Positions 23,523 to 32,151 are shown, counted from the first letter of the stretch. The stretch: DNA of 34,413 nt from JACCTH01 sp963761985 (GCA_963761985.1 CAVXIT010000008.1:1-34413), one strand, 5' to 3'. Program-made: numbers and translations. The notes: generated by a model from the letters alone, not told the origin.

Positions 23523-24695
23523 CTACTTGGCGATCCCGGTGCCGCGCTTCCGCAGCTGGTCGGCAATGATCGCCCGCTGCACCTCCGACGCCCCTTCCCA
23601 GATCCGGTCAACGCGCAATTCGCGCCAGAAACGCTCGGCCACGTTCTCGCGCATGTAGCCACGACCTCCAAAAATCTGCACGGCCCGGTCGGCAACCCGA
23701 TTAGCCATCTCCGAGGCGGTGAGCTTCGCCATCGAAGCGTGGGCGTGTAGCAACTTGATATCGACCTCGTTGTCCACCTCGTCTGCGGTTTGATAGGTCA
23801 TGAGTCGAGAGCCCCAGAGCTCGGTGAGCGAATCCGCGAGCATGAATTCGATCGCCTGATGATCGGCGAGCTTCTTTCCCCCCATCGTTCTCTGCTCCGC
23901 GAACGCAGTCATCTCGTCGATGAGCCGTTCGGCGGCCCCACAACAACGAGCCGCGATCATCAGGCGTTCAAAGCGAAACCACTCCCGGGCGAACGACATC
24001 CCGTCACCTTCGGCGCCGATCAGGTTCGCGGCGGGCACCCGCACGCCTTCGAAAGAGATCTCCCAATGGTGATGGGCGTAGGTGTGGGTGTAGGCCGGAG
24101 TGCGGACATGCCGAATTCCGGGCGTGTCCAGGTCGACGAAGAAGAAGGCGTGCTCGCCGGCGCGGGGGCCCTCAGTCAACACTCCCTGGAAGAACAGATA
24201 ATCGGCAAGGTTGGCGGAGGTGACGTGCCACTTGACGCCATCCAGGACGTACTCGTCGCCGTCGCGACGTGCAGTCGAAACCAGCGCCGAGACATCCGAT
24301 CCCGCGTTCTCTTCGGTGATGGCATACGCCTCGGTCAACTCCCCGGCGATTGTCGGCATGACCCACCGCTCCATCTGGTGTGGAGACGCCACCTCAGGCA
24401 ACCATGAGGGGGGAGTCGACACGATCCACCCCAGGGCGTTGGTGACCCGGCCCGCCTGCTCCATGATCAAAACCTGCTGACTCATCGTGTAGCCGGGGCC
24501 GCCGAGTTCGACTGGCTGGTTGATCGCCGTCAGCCCGAGCTCGCGAGCCAACTTCTCCTGACCCGCTTTCACGTCGTCGGGGATCTCGCCCTCGTGCATC
24601 TCGGCGTGGACTTCCCACGGGATCAACTCCTCGTCGACGAAATGACGAGCACGCTGTTGGATCTCACGATCCTCGGCCGAGAACCGGTAGCTCAA
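23523..24695 (-). CDS. Acyl-CoA dehydrogenase family protein
   Basis: 390 residues, standard length. FAD-dependent alpha,beta-dehydrogenase fold: ENAGSDVSAL and DGVKWHVTSANLADY in the middle domain, and IFGGRGYMRENVAERFWRELRVDRIWEGASEVQRAIIADQL at the end, with the Glu of WEGASE in the place of the catalytic base of medium-chain enzymes. The start is TTG 24695-24693, overlapping the FAD oxidoreductase stop as TTGA; this gives a normal N-terminus (SYRFSAEDREIQQRA). The much longer open frame to 25139 lies inside the neighbouring gene. Its presence suggests the imported amine is broken down through a CoA thioester, though no CoA ligase or transferase is in the window. Confidence 0.92.
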   Translation of the reverse strand: MSYRFSAEDREIQQRARHFVDEELIPWEVHAEMHEGEIPDDVKAGQEKLARELGLTAINQPVELGGPGYTMSQQVLIMEQAGRVTNALGWIVSTPPSWLPEVASPHQMERWVMPTIAGELTEAYAITEENAGSDVSALVSTARRDGDEYVLDGVKWHVTSANLADYLFFQGVLTEGPRAGEHAFFFVDLDTPGIRHVRTPAYTHTYAHHHWEISFEGVRVPAANLIGAEGDGMSFAREWFRFERLMIAARCCGAAERLIDEMTAFAEQRTMGGKKLADHQAIEFMLADSLTELWGSRLMTYQTADEVDNEVDIKLLHAHASMAKLTASEMANRVADRAVQIFGGRGYMRENVAERFWRELRVDRIWEGASEVQRAIIADQLRKRGTGIAK

Positions 24696-26302
24696 ATGAC
24701 GCTGTTTCCGTTTTCGCGATCTTTGAGGATCTGCTGGCTGGCCAGCTTGCCCGGCGCTCCCATCACGCAACCCCCCGGATGCGTGCCCGAGCCACACTGG
24801 TAGTACCCATCGATCGGCGTTCGATACTGATTCCAGCCTGGGGCCGGGCGGAAGAAGAACATCTGCGGGGCAAGGAACTCTCCGGCGAAGATGTTTCCTT
24901 CGGTCAAGCCCACCACCCGTTCGATGTCGAGGGGGGTGACCACTTCGCGGTGGAGAACGAGGTCGGAGAACCCGGGCAAGAAGCCCTCCAGCGTTCGTTG
25001 CACCGTATCGCCCAGGTTCTGGCGCTCTGAGTCCCAATCGGACTCGCGGAGGTGATAGGGGGCGTACTGGACGAAACAGCTCATCACGTGCTTGCCGGGT
25101 GGCGCCATGTCGGGATCGATCGTCGATTGAATCGCGCAATCGATGTAAGGCCGGGATGAGTACCAGCCGTACTTGGCTTCGTCGTAAGCCCGCTCGAGAT
25201 AGTCCATCGATGGGCCGATGTTCATGAAGCCCCGGTATTGGTCACCGCGGTCGCCGAGAGCCGGGAACTTCGGCAGCCCATCGAGCGCAAAGTTCACCTT
25301 GGCCGATGTCCCCTGGAAGCGGAAGCGGCCGATGTTCTCCACCAGGTCGGAGGGAAGCTCGCGCGGATCGACCAGTTGGAGGAAGGTGCGCCGGGGGTCG
25401 AGCGCACTGACGACGATGTCGGCCGCGATTTCCGTTCCATCCTCGAGGGCGACGCCGGTGACCTTTCCGTTCGAGGTGGTGACGGTGCTGACCGGGCTCT
25501 CGAGGATGATCTCGGCTCCGAAGGACTGCGCCGCTCGGGCCAGCACCTGGGTGAAGCCACCGTTGCCACCTTTGTGGAAGGCCCAAGATCCAAAGACACC
25601 GTCGTGCTCGCCGATGTTGTGATAGAGCAACACAAGACCGGAGCCCTGCGATCGAGGTCCGACCTTGGTCCCGATGATCGACGAGGAGGCGAGGTAGCCC
25701 TTGAGCAGGTCCGACTCGAAGTAATCATCGAGAAAGTCCGCCGCGCTCCCGGTGAGAAGCCGGACCGCGTTGTGCAGCACCCGGGGCTCGAGATCGCGCA
25801 TGTGCTGGGCGAGGGCGGACATCGCTACCAGCTCTTCTGGGTCTTTCGAGAACAGGTTTGGTGGAACGTTGTCGAGCAGGGGCTTCAGGGCCTGGCAGAC
25901 ACGCGAGATGTCGTGCTCGTACTGGTCGTAGGCATCGGCATCCTTTTTCGAATGCCGCGACACCTCTTTCAGGTTGAGCTGATGGTCCTGACCGAAGAGG
26001 AGGTAGTCACCATCCTCACCCGGGGCGAAGGACGTCGACATCAGAAGCGGCATGAACCCGTGCTTGGGCAGCTCCAGCTCGTGGATGATGTCGGGCCGGA
26101 GCAGGCTCAACGCGTAGGAGAAGGTGGTGAACCAGAAGCCGGGCTTCAACTCTTCGGTGATGGCGGCGCCACCGACGAGATGACGTCGTTCGATGATGAG
26201 TGTGTCGAGCCCGGCCTTGGCGAGATAAGCGCCGTTGACCAGGCCGTTGTGTCCCCCACCTACCACGATGGCGTCGTATTTTCTTTGGCTGGGCTGGCTC
26301 AT
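24692..26302 (-). CDS. FAD-dependent oxidoreductase, phytoene desaturase/PYROXD2-like
   Basis: 536 residues. The N-terminal Rossmann motif is VVGGGHNGLVNGAYLAKAG (about 13-31) with the following Glu of IIERR. The C-terminal FAD segment is DGYYQCGSGTHPGGCVMGAPG. The overall pattern (GGFTQVLARAAQSFGAEI; ADIVVSALDPRRTF) matches the phytoene-desaturase/PYROXD2 group, which performs desaturation or amine-type oxidation on mostly unknown substrates. No carotenoid genes are nearby; the neighbours are Rieske, GcvT-like and acyl-CoA dehydrogenase genes, so an amine or amino-acid substrate is more likely. ATG 26302 lies 13 bp after the GcvT-like stop. Confidence 0.88.
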   Translation of the reverse strand: MSQPSQRKYDAIVVGGGHNGLVNGAYLAKAGLDTLIIERRHLVGGAAITEELKPGFWFTTFSYALSLLRPDIIHELELPKHGFMPLLMSTSFAPGEDGDYLLFGQDHQLNLKEVSRHSKKDADAYDQYEHDISRVCQALKPLLDNVPPNLFSKDPEELVAMSALAQHMRDLEPRVLHNAVRLLTGSAADFLDDYFESDLLKGYLASSSIIGTKVGPRSQGSGLVLLYHNIGEHDGVFGSWAFHKGGNGGFTQVLARAAQSFGAEIILESPVSTVTTSNGKVTGVALEDGTEIAADIVVSALDPRRTFLQLVDPRELPSDLVENIGRFRFQGTSAKVNFALDGLPKFPALGDRGDQYRGFMNIGPSMDYLERAYDEAKYGWYSSRPYIDCAIQSTIDPDMAPPGKHVMSCFVQYAPYHLRESDWDSERQNLGDTVQRTLEGFLPGFSDLVLHREVVTPLDIERVVGLTEGNIFAGEFLAPQMFFFRPAPGWNQYRTPIDGYYQCGSGTHPGGCVMGAPGKLASQQILKDRENGNSVI

Positions 26303-26315
26303 CTGTGCTGACTCA

Positions 26316-27513
26316 TTAGGCAGTCTTTCTGGGGGGGTTGTAGAGCGGGAGCCGGGCTACTTCGGCGCCGACCCGCTCGTAGCGGTGATTGACGGTGACC
26401 TCGAGGTCCACCCTTGTTCCGGGTTTGGCAAGCTCGGGCTTCACCCGGGCAATCGCGATGTGCTTTTGCAGGACGGGTGAGTACATGAAGCTCGTTGCGT
26501 ATCCGACCCTTTGGTAGTCGGCGTCATAGAGCATGAATTCCTCGGTGATCGGGACATGGTCCTTCGGCGGGACCAAGCCCGCGTTGTTGTACATGTTGTC
26601 GTAGTCGTGCCAATCGACCACGAGGCCGACGAGTTTCCAACGTGAGGTTTGTTCGTTGAGTTCGCGCCGGATTGCGTTGCGGCCGATAAAGGAGCGGTCG
26701 TCCTCGAGATCCCGCAGCATCCAGCCCAGGCCAAGTTCGATCGGCGTGGACCGGTGCTCGTCGTTCCAGGCGTAGCGACTCGACTCGAAATCAGCTTTGA
26801 GCAGGAGCAGGCCGGCTTCGATCCGGGCCATCAAAAGGGCGATCTGGCCAAAGGGGAGAATCCCATGGCCGTCACCGGCCTCCATGATGTCATCCCATAC
26901 CGAGAGGGCGTCGGACGCATCGGCCCAGACCTCGTAACCCAGATCGCCGGTGAAACCGGTGCGAGAAATCGTCACCGGGGCGTTGCCGATCTTGGCGTCG
27001 ACCAGGTGGAAATATCGAATTCCTTCCATGTCGGGGGCAAGTGACGACGAAGACCTGACGCGACCGGGGTCCCTGGACGGCGAGAGCGCAAATGTTGTCG
27101 GTGACTTCCTCGATCTCGACCCGGCCGTAACCAACGAGGTTCCGGAAATAGGCGAGGTTGGGATCGGCGGAGGTGAGAAGGAACTCGTCGCCGGCCAGAC
27201 GGAGGATGACGCCATCCTCGACGACGTAGCCGTTGTCGTCGCACCAGATCGTGTAATGGGCCTGGCCGGGCAAGCACTTCTGAATGTTGCGGGCGAGGAC
27301 GCCGCTCAGGAACTTCTCGGCGTCTGCTCCGGTGATCCGGTACTTGTAGAGGGGGGAGGTATCGAAAACGCCAACGGCGTTGCGGATGGCGAAGTACTCG
27401 AACTTCTCGGCCATCTGATACTTCTCGGCGACGAGATAGCCGGCCCAATGACTCCACAGCCCGGTCTCGTTGGCCGCCTGCACCCGCGGATGAAACGGAG
27501 TGGTATGGATCAC
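26316..27513 (-). CDS. GcvT-like folate-dependent aminomethyltransferase/demethylase, frame broken near 27041-27055
   Basis: Member of the GcvT family, which moves a one-carbon unit from an amine or sulfur donor to tetrahydrofolate. The first half (FDTSPLYKYRITGADAEKFL; CDDNGYVVEDGVILRL; ICALAVQGPRSRQV) is in one frame. The second (SSLAPDMEGIRYFHLVDAKIG; TISRTGFTGDLGYEVW; LMARIEAGLLLL; FIGRNAIRREL) is in the +1 frame. Dropping one base of the GTCTTCGTCGTC stretch gives RQVLSSLAPD and a protein of about 398 residues. The whole span is one nucleotide over a multiple of three. GTG 27513 is preferred over TTG 27516 because TAGAGT ends exactly 6 nt before it. Likely donors are dimethylglycine, sarcosine or another N-methyl compound, which is an inference from the adjacent Rieske gene. 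Confidence 0.8.
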
Positions 27514-27519
27514 CAACCC

Positions 27520-27525
27520 ACTCTA
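27520..27525 (-). promoter_or_regulatory. -10 element TAGAGT of the GcvT-like gene
   Basis: TAGAGT ends 6 nt before GTG 27513, in the 39-bp spacer after the Rieske gene. It would allow a second, internal leaderless transcript in the operon. Confidence 0.45.
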
Positions 27526-27552
27526 GATGTTGTTGGACAAGCGCGCAACAGC

Positions 27553-28737
27553 CTACACCCGGGCGGCGGTTGAGGGTTCGGGCATGAGCGGGGGACGGAC
27601 CGCTTCGCCCTGGTACGCCTGCGCGACCATGTTGAGGAACTGGTAGTTGGTGCTCTCCCACGGGCTCAGCGGGCCCGGACGAAATCCGCGGTTGGCTGAT
27701 CCTCGCTGAACGTTCTCGCACGCGTTCCAGTCTTCGCGATTGGTGATGTCCCAGAAGTCGACCGCATAGGCCGGATCGAAACCGTCTTTGCCAATCGACT
27801 CCGGGGCGAACAGCCAATCACATTCGATGAAGGTGCGTCCCGGGGCGAGCGGGACGATGCGGTGCGTCATCACATAGTCCGGATGCGGGCTGATCAGGAG
27901 GTTCGGGTAGGCGCCGAGATAGAGCACCTCTCGGTCCTGGCCGGGCCGCAATCCGCGAAAGTTGACGCCTTGGGAAGCGCCGGTCAGCGACATCGTGACG
28001 GCGTGGTCTTTCAGGATCATCGTTCCGCCACACCAAAGTCCGGTGGGAGCAATGTCCTCACCGGAATCGGGCGGGGTCACCTGGCAAAGCTCGGGATGGA
28101 TCGAGGTGCAGTGGTAGCACTCGTGATAGTTCTCGACGACCAGTTTCCAGTTCGCCGCGATCTCGTAGGAGTGGCGCGTCACCATCTGCAGCCGCTCCGG
28201 CTCGTAAGGCGTAAGGACCTCGGCGAGGTTTCCGAATGTGTCTTCCAACGACGGAGCGGTTCCGCTCAAATCAAGAAAGATCCAGCCGAGCCATTCCTCG
28301 ACCCGCAGATTCATCAGCGGCCAGGCAGACATGTCGAAGTTGGGGCTCTGGGTGAGGGTCGGAGCTGCCCGGAGACTGCCGTCGAGGCGGTAGGACCAAG
28401 AGTGATAGGGGCAGCGAATCAACCGCACGTCGATTGCGTCGCCGACCTCGACCAACGGATGGCCGCGGTGCCGGCAAACGTTGGAGAAACCGCGCACGAT
28501 GCCCAGGTCGTCACGGGCGAGAAGGATGGTTTCGCCGCCGTGGTCTAGGGATCGCACCTGCATCTTGTCGAGCAAATCGTCCTTTCGACCAAGGCAGACC
28601 CACTGCTGGTTGAAGATGTGCTCGCGCTCCCAGTCGAAGAGATCCTGGGACTGGTAGGCGGCCGCCGGCAGGGTCCGGCTTTCACCGAACGGAGCCAGGA
28701 CATCGGCAATTGCCGCTTGATCGATGGGGGCGTGCAT
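27553..28737 (-). CDS. Rieske-type aromatic-ring/quaternary-amine oxygenase, alpha subunit
   Basis: 394 residues. The Rieske [2Fe-2S] site is C-R-H (VCRHRGHP, about residue 86) and C-P-Y-H (RCPYHSWSY, about 108). The mononuclear iron site is NYHECYHCTSIHPEL (about 190-205), with two His, and a distal Asp in the VDFWDITNREDW region. This layout is typical of GbcA/stachydrine-demethylase/choline-monooxygenase-like enzymes that hydroxylate and so demethylate quaternary amines, though true ring oxygenases share the motifs. No reductase gene is nearby. ATG 28737 is preceded at 6 nt by TAGGAT, so it is probably leaderless, with the TGAACG operator just upstream. First gene of the run down to 22895. 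Confidence 0.88.
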   Translation of the reverse strand: MHAPIDQAAIADVLAPFGESRTLPAAAYQSQDLFDWEREHIFNQQWVCLGRKDDLLDKMQVRSLDHGGETILLARDDLGIVRGFSNVCRHRGHPLVEVGDAIDVRLIRCPYHSWSYRLDGSLRAAPTLTQSPNFDMSAWPLMNLRVEEWLGWIFLDLSGTAPSLEDTFGNLAEVLTPYEPERLQMVTRHSYEIAANWKLVVENYHECYHCTSIHPELCQVTPPDSGEDIAPTGLWCGGTMILKDHAVTMSLTGASQGVNFRGLRPGQDREVLYLGAYPNLLISPHPDYVMTHRIVPLAPGRTFIECDWLFAPESIGKDGFDPAYAVDFWDITNREDWNACENVQRGSANRGFRPGPLSPWESTNYQFLNMVAQAYQGEAVRPPLMPEPSTAARV

Positions 28738-28743
28738 GAAAAT

Positions 28744-28749
28744 ATCCTA
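28744..28749 (-). promoter_or_regulatory. -10 element TAGGAT of the Rieske operon
   Basis: TAGGAT ends 6 nt before ATG 28737. The inverted repeat at 28756-28769 lies directly upstream, where the spacer and -35 region should be. Confidence 0.55.
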
Positions 28750-28754
28750 GTTTC

Positions 28755-28785
28755 TTGAACGGGCGTTCAGTTTACCTGATAGAGT
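28755..28785 (+). promoter_or_regulatory. Promoter/operator A: TGAACG inverted repeat over a -35 box, shared by divergent genes
   Basis: TGAACGGGCGTTCA (28756-28769) has perfect 6-bp arms around GG. On the plus strand TTGAAC (28755-28760) and GATAGA (28778-28783) are separated by 17 bp, so the left arm is part of the -35 box. On the minus strand the repeat sits just ahead of the TAGGAT -10. One bound dimer could repress both the Rieske operon and the aminotransferase gene. A near copy lies at 34354-34382. Confidence 0.75.
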
Positions 28786-28812
28786 CATCGTGGATAACCA
28801 AAGGAGTCCCTC

Positions 28813-30198
28813 ATGGTGGCGTCACCTGCCACCACCCGTTCCCTCTTAGATCTCACCGAGACCAGGAATCTCGATCGGATCATCGCCAGCGAATCGGAAC
28901 GCTTCCGCCGGCAGATGCCGCGGTCGGCCGAGATGACCGAGATCGCGAAACAGAACCTTGCCGGCGGCGTCACCTCGAGCTGGCAAATCTCCGAGCCGCA
29001 CCCCATCTGGATCGATTCCGGTCGCGGGTCACGAGTTATCGACGTGGACGGCAACGAATACGTCGACTTTCACGGTGGCTATGGAGCGATGCTGGCCGGG
29101 CATGCCCACCCGGCGATCGTTAAGGCCATTAACGAACGCCTGGCCAAAGGCACCCACTTCGCCCAGCCGGTTGAAGACGCGATGATCGTCGCGCAAGAGT
29201 TGGCGGCTCGCTATGGCCTCCCTCTGTGGCGTTTCGGCAATAGCGGCACCGAGGCAACGATGGATGCCGTCCATTTGATGCGAGCCTTTACCGGTCGGGA
29301 CGTGATCGTCAAGTTCGAAGGTGGCTATCACGGCCACCACGACTCGGTCCAGGTATCAACCTGGGTCGAAGAGGGCCTCGGCTCATACCACCGGCCCCGC
29401 TCGGTAGCCGGCTCTCCCGGGATTCCCGAGGCGATCGTGCAGCTGACCAAGGTTGCGCCCTTCAATGATCTGGCCGCCGTTGAGGAGATCTTCGCCGAGG
29501 GTCCGGTCGCGGGGGTGATTGTCGAGCCGGTGTTGATGAATTGCGGGATTGTCCCGCCCGAGCCTGGCTTTCTCGAAGGCTTGCGTGAGCTGACGAGAGC
29601 ACATGGTGCCCTGTTGACCTTCGACGAGGTCAAGACCGGGTTGACCATCGGCCGAGGTGGTGCGACCGTGCGATTCGGCGTAACCCCCGACCTCATCTGT
29701 CTCGCCAAATCCCTCGGCGGCGGTCTTCCGGTGGCCGCGATCGGCGGTTCTGAGGAGGTAATGAGTCTGATCTCCGACGAGATCTACGAACAGGTCGGTA
29801 CGTTCAACGGCAATCCGCTGGGCATGGCCGCAGCCAAGGCGATGCTGACCGAGGTTCTCGTGCCCGCCACCTATACCCATCTCACCCACACCACCGAGAA
29901 GATGGGCGAGCAAGTTCGACGGTTGGTCAAGGACTATGAGTTGATGGCATACGTCACCGACCTCGGAGCCAAAGGCGCAATCACCTATTCGCCGCGTCGG
30001 ATCACCAACTACCGGCAGTTCCTCAAGGTGGACGGTCGTTACTCGCTCGCCGCCTGGTTGACCCAGTTCAACCGTGGTGTCTTCCTCCCCCCTTGGACCA
30101 AAGGCGAGCAGTGGCTGCTCTCTGTCCAGCATTCGGATGCCGACATCGATCTCTATCTCGAAACGCTCGAGGAGTTCGCCCGCATGCTTCGTTCCTAA
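28813..30198 (+). CDS. Class III aminotransferase, glutamate-1-semialdehyde aminomutase-like
   Basis: 461 residues. PLP enzyme of the class III group: DFHGGYGAMLAGHAHPAIVKA near the start, GNSGTEATMDAVHLMRAFTGRD (phosphate site), FEGGYHGHHDSV, TFDEVKTGLTIGRGG (Asp for the pyridine nitrogen) and LAKSLGGGLPVAAIGG with the Schiff-base Lys. The sequence is closer to GSA aminomutase-type proteins than to GABA aminotransferases, but context rules against a haem role: it shares a promoter/operator with the Rieske operon and precedes a polyamine-type transporter ATPase by 18 bp. It likely transaminates an intermediate of the imported amine. ATG 28813 has AAAGGAG upstream at good spacing. Confidence 0.88.
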   Translation: MVASPATTRSLLDLTETRNLDRIIASESERFRRQMPRSAEMTEIAKQNLAGGVTSSWQISEPHPIWIDSGRGSRVIDVDGNEYVDFHGGYGAMLAGHAHPAIVKAINERLAKGTHFAQPVEDAMIVAQELAARYGLPLWRFGNSGTEATMDAVHLMRAFTGRDVIVKFEGGYHGHHDSVQVSTWVEEGLGSYHRPRSVAGSPGIPEAIVQLTKVAPFNDLAAVEEIFAEGPVAGVIVEPVLMNCGIVPPEPGFLEGLRELTRAHGALLTFDEVKTGLTIGRGGATVRFGVTPDLICLAKSLGGGLPVAAIGGSEEVMSLISDEIYEQVGTFNGNPLGMAAAKAMLTEVLVPATYTHLTHTTEKMGEQVRRLVKDYELMAYVTDLGAKGAITYSPRRITNYRQFLKVDGRYSLAAWLTQFNRGVFLPPWTKGEQWLLSVQHSDADIDLYLETLEEFARMLRS

Positions 30199-30204
30199 GT
30201 GCTT

Positions 30205-30210
30205 TAGGCT
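30205..30210 (+). promoter_or_regulatory. -10 element TAGGCT of the PotA-like gene
   Basis: TAGGCT ends 6 nt before ATG 30217 in the 18-bp gap after the aminotransferase, so the ATPase may also be made from its own leaderless transcript. Confidence 0.45.
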
Positions 30211-30216
30211 CGCCCG

Positions 30217-31314
30217 ATGTCAGGCGGAGCTGTTGCCCTAGTCGACCTGCACAAAACCTTTGGGGAATTGACTGCGGTTGACCACCTGAATCTCACAATT
30301 TCCCCCGGCGAGTTCTTCTCGCTTTTGGGGCCTTCGGGATGCGGCAAGAGCACCACGCTGCGTCTGATTGCCGGATTCGAGCGGCCCACTTCGGGTCAGG
30401 TTCTCATCGACGGCGTCGACATGTCGAACACTCCCCCTCATTTACGGCCCGTCAACACGGTGTTTCAGAGCTACGCCCTTTTCCCGCATTTGAGTGTCGG
30501 TGACAACGTTGCCTTCGGGCTCAAATATCAAACGGCCTCCAAAGAGGAGAACGCTCGCCGGGTAGCCGAAGCGCTCGAAATGGTTCGTCTCGGTGGCTTT
30601 GAGAAGCGCAAGCCCCACCAACTGTCCGGTGGCCAGCAGCAGCGGGTCGCGTTGGCGCGATCCCTGGTGCTCAATCCCTCGGTCCTATTGCTCGACGAGC
30701 CCCTCGGTGCGCTCGACGCCAAACTCAGAAAGGCCCTGCAAGTGGAGCTGAAAGGGCTGCAGGAGGAGGTCGGGATCACTTTCATCTATGTGACTCACGA
30801 CCAGGAGGAAGCGTTGACGATGTCCGATCGTCTCGCGGTGATGTCGGCGGGTATGATCGAGCAAGTGGGCACCCCCGCCGAACTCTATGAGCGGCCGCAA
30901 AGCAGCTATGTCGCCGACTTTCTCGGCCTATCCAATCTGCTCGACGCCACAGTGATTGGCCCCCACCCCGACGGCGGTTGCCTGCTCGACGTTGGGGGCC
31001 ACCAGCTGGTAGCGCGAGCGGGTGCGATCGACGCGCACGGCAAGGTCCAGGTCTCGATCAGACCCGAACGGGTCGAATTGAACCCGCAGATCGGTTGGGA
31101 CGCAACGGCCCGCTTGCCGAACGCTTTGAACGGGACACTCAACCGGATGATCTACATGGGTCCCACCCTGGCCGCGCTCGTCGAAGTCGAAGGGATTGGG
31201 GAGGTCCAGATGGCGCTTCCCAATCGCGGCTCGATCGAACTGGAACGCGGCGCAGCCGTGTCGCTGGTCTTTCCTCCTGATGCACTGCGGGTGCTAGAGC
31301 TCGAACCGGCCTAG
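30217..31314 (+). CDS. Spermidine/putrescine-type ABC transporter ATP-binding protein (PotA-like)
   Basis: 365 residues. Walker A GPSGCGKST (about 38-46), Q-loop in VFQSYALFPHL, signature LSGGQQQRVALARSL (about 137-151), Walker B LLLDEPLGALD, switch His in VTHDQEEALTMSDR. After residue 240 comes an OB-type (TOBE) regulatory domain (VSIRPERVEL), as in PotA/FbpC/MalK. It should power the PotC/PotB-like permeases encoded on the opposite strand. Its last 21 bp overlap the end of the convergent potC-like gene, so full transcripts would be antisense to each other. The import substrate may be a polyamine, betaine or related amine. Confidence 0.92.
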   Translation: MSGGAVALVDLHKTFGELTAVDHLNLTISPGEFFSLLGPSGCGKSTTLRLIAGFERPTSGQVLIDGVDMSNTPPHLRPVNTVFQSYALFPHLSVGDNVAFGLKYQTASKEENARRVAEALEMVRLGGFEKRKPHQLSGGQQQRVALARSLVLNPSVLLLDEPLGALDAKLRKALQVELKGLQEEVGITFIYVTHDQEEALTMSDRLAVMSAGMIEQVGTPAELYERPQSSYVADFLGLSNLLDATVIGPHPDGGCLLDVGGHQLVARAGAIDAHGKVQVSIRPERVELNPQIGWDATARLPNALNGTLNRMIYMGPTLAALVEVEGIGEVQMALPNRGSIELERGAAVSLVFPPDALRVLELEPA

Positions 31315-32151
31315 CGTGGTCAGAGCGCCTTCGCTCCTTCCTTCGCGAGCTCCATAGCGCCGCATCACCAATCCGGCGATCGTGACGGCGGTCAGGGTTC
31401 CAACCAGCATCAACGTGGCCAGGGCGTTGAGCGAGGGCGGCGGGGCCTGGCGGGCGCCGGAATAGAGCCGCACCGGGATGGTCTGCGTATCGACGCCGGC
31501 CGCGAGGAACTGGCTGATCACAAAGTCGTCGATCGAGATCGCAAAGACGATTGCCAGCGACGAGAAGATGGCCGGTGCCAGCAGCGGAAGCAGCACCCGC
31601 CGCAATGCTTGGCGGGGCGAGGCGCCAAGATCCATCGCCGCTTCTTCGTAGTCGCGACCTATGGCAAACAAACGGCCGCGCACGATGATGACCACAAAAG
31701 AGATGGCGAACGTGACATGCCCGAGGAGCTGTGCCCAGGTACCCGGGGCGACAAAGTCGTAGAGGTTCGCGAAAACCAGGAATAGGGCGACGCCCATGAC
31801 TATCTCGGGAGTCACCAGCGGCACCAGCATCAGGAAGTTGGACGCTCGCGCTCCTCTGCCCTTCCAGCGGGCGAGGCCGATGGCCAGGGCGACCCCAAGG
31901 GGGGTTGCGACCAGCATGGTCAGCAACGCGAGGCGCAGGCTCTGGATCGCCGCCAGCCGCAACGAGTCGTCGCGGAGAACCGACGCGGGGTCATCGACAT
32001 ACCAGCGCAGGGAGAAACCCTGCCAGGTCGAGCGGGAGCGACCCGCGTTGAACGAAAACTGCACAGCGATGAGCACCGGAAGGATCGACCAGGCGACATA
32101 AGCGAGCGTGAACAGCCTGAGTCCCCATGCCTTCTCAGAGTTCGACGTCAT
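31294..32151 (-). CDS. ABC transporter permease (PotC-like)
   Basis: 285 residues with six predicted TM segments (first at about 10-30). The cytoplasmic EAA loop is EEAAMDLGASPRQALRRVLLPLLAPAI (about 165-192), the contact point for the ATPase. FAISIDDFVISQFLAAG is typical of PotC. ATG 32151 overlaps the PotB-like stop as ATGA, giving tight pairing of the two permeases. The C-terminus overlaps the convergent PotA-like gene by 21 bp. Confidence 0.92.
   Translation of the reverse strand: MTSNSEKAWGLRLFTLAYVAWSILPVLIAVQFSFNAGRSRSTWQGFSLRWYVDDPASVLRDDSLRLAAIQSLRLALLTMLVATPLGVALAIGLARWKGRGARASNFLMLVPLVTPEIVMGVALFLVFANLYDFVAPGTWAQLLGHVTFAISFVVIIVRGRLFAIGRDYEEAAMDLGASPRQALRRVLLPLLAPAIFSSLAIVFAISIDDFVISQFLAAGVDTQTIPVRLYSGARQAPPPSLNALATLMLVGTLTAVTIAGLVMRRYGAREGRSEGALTTLGRFEL

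Noticed and set aside
25238..26311. Long open frame on the plus strand opposite the FAD oxidoreductase
   Set aside because: It mirrors a clear family protein on the other strand, has no recognisable motif or ribosome site, and is explained by GC-rich codon bias. The same applies to 2622-3626, 5200-5775, 14157-14948 and 27862-28548.
28813..30198. Annotation as hemL (haem biosynthesis)
   Set aside because: No haem genes nearby, and the gene shares promoter and operator with an amine-catabolic operon. The GSA-type family resemblance alone is not enough.
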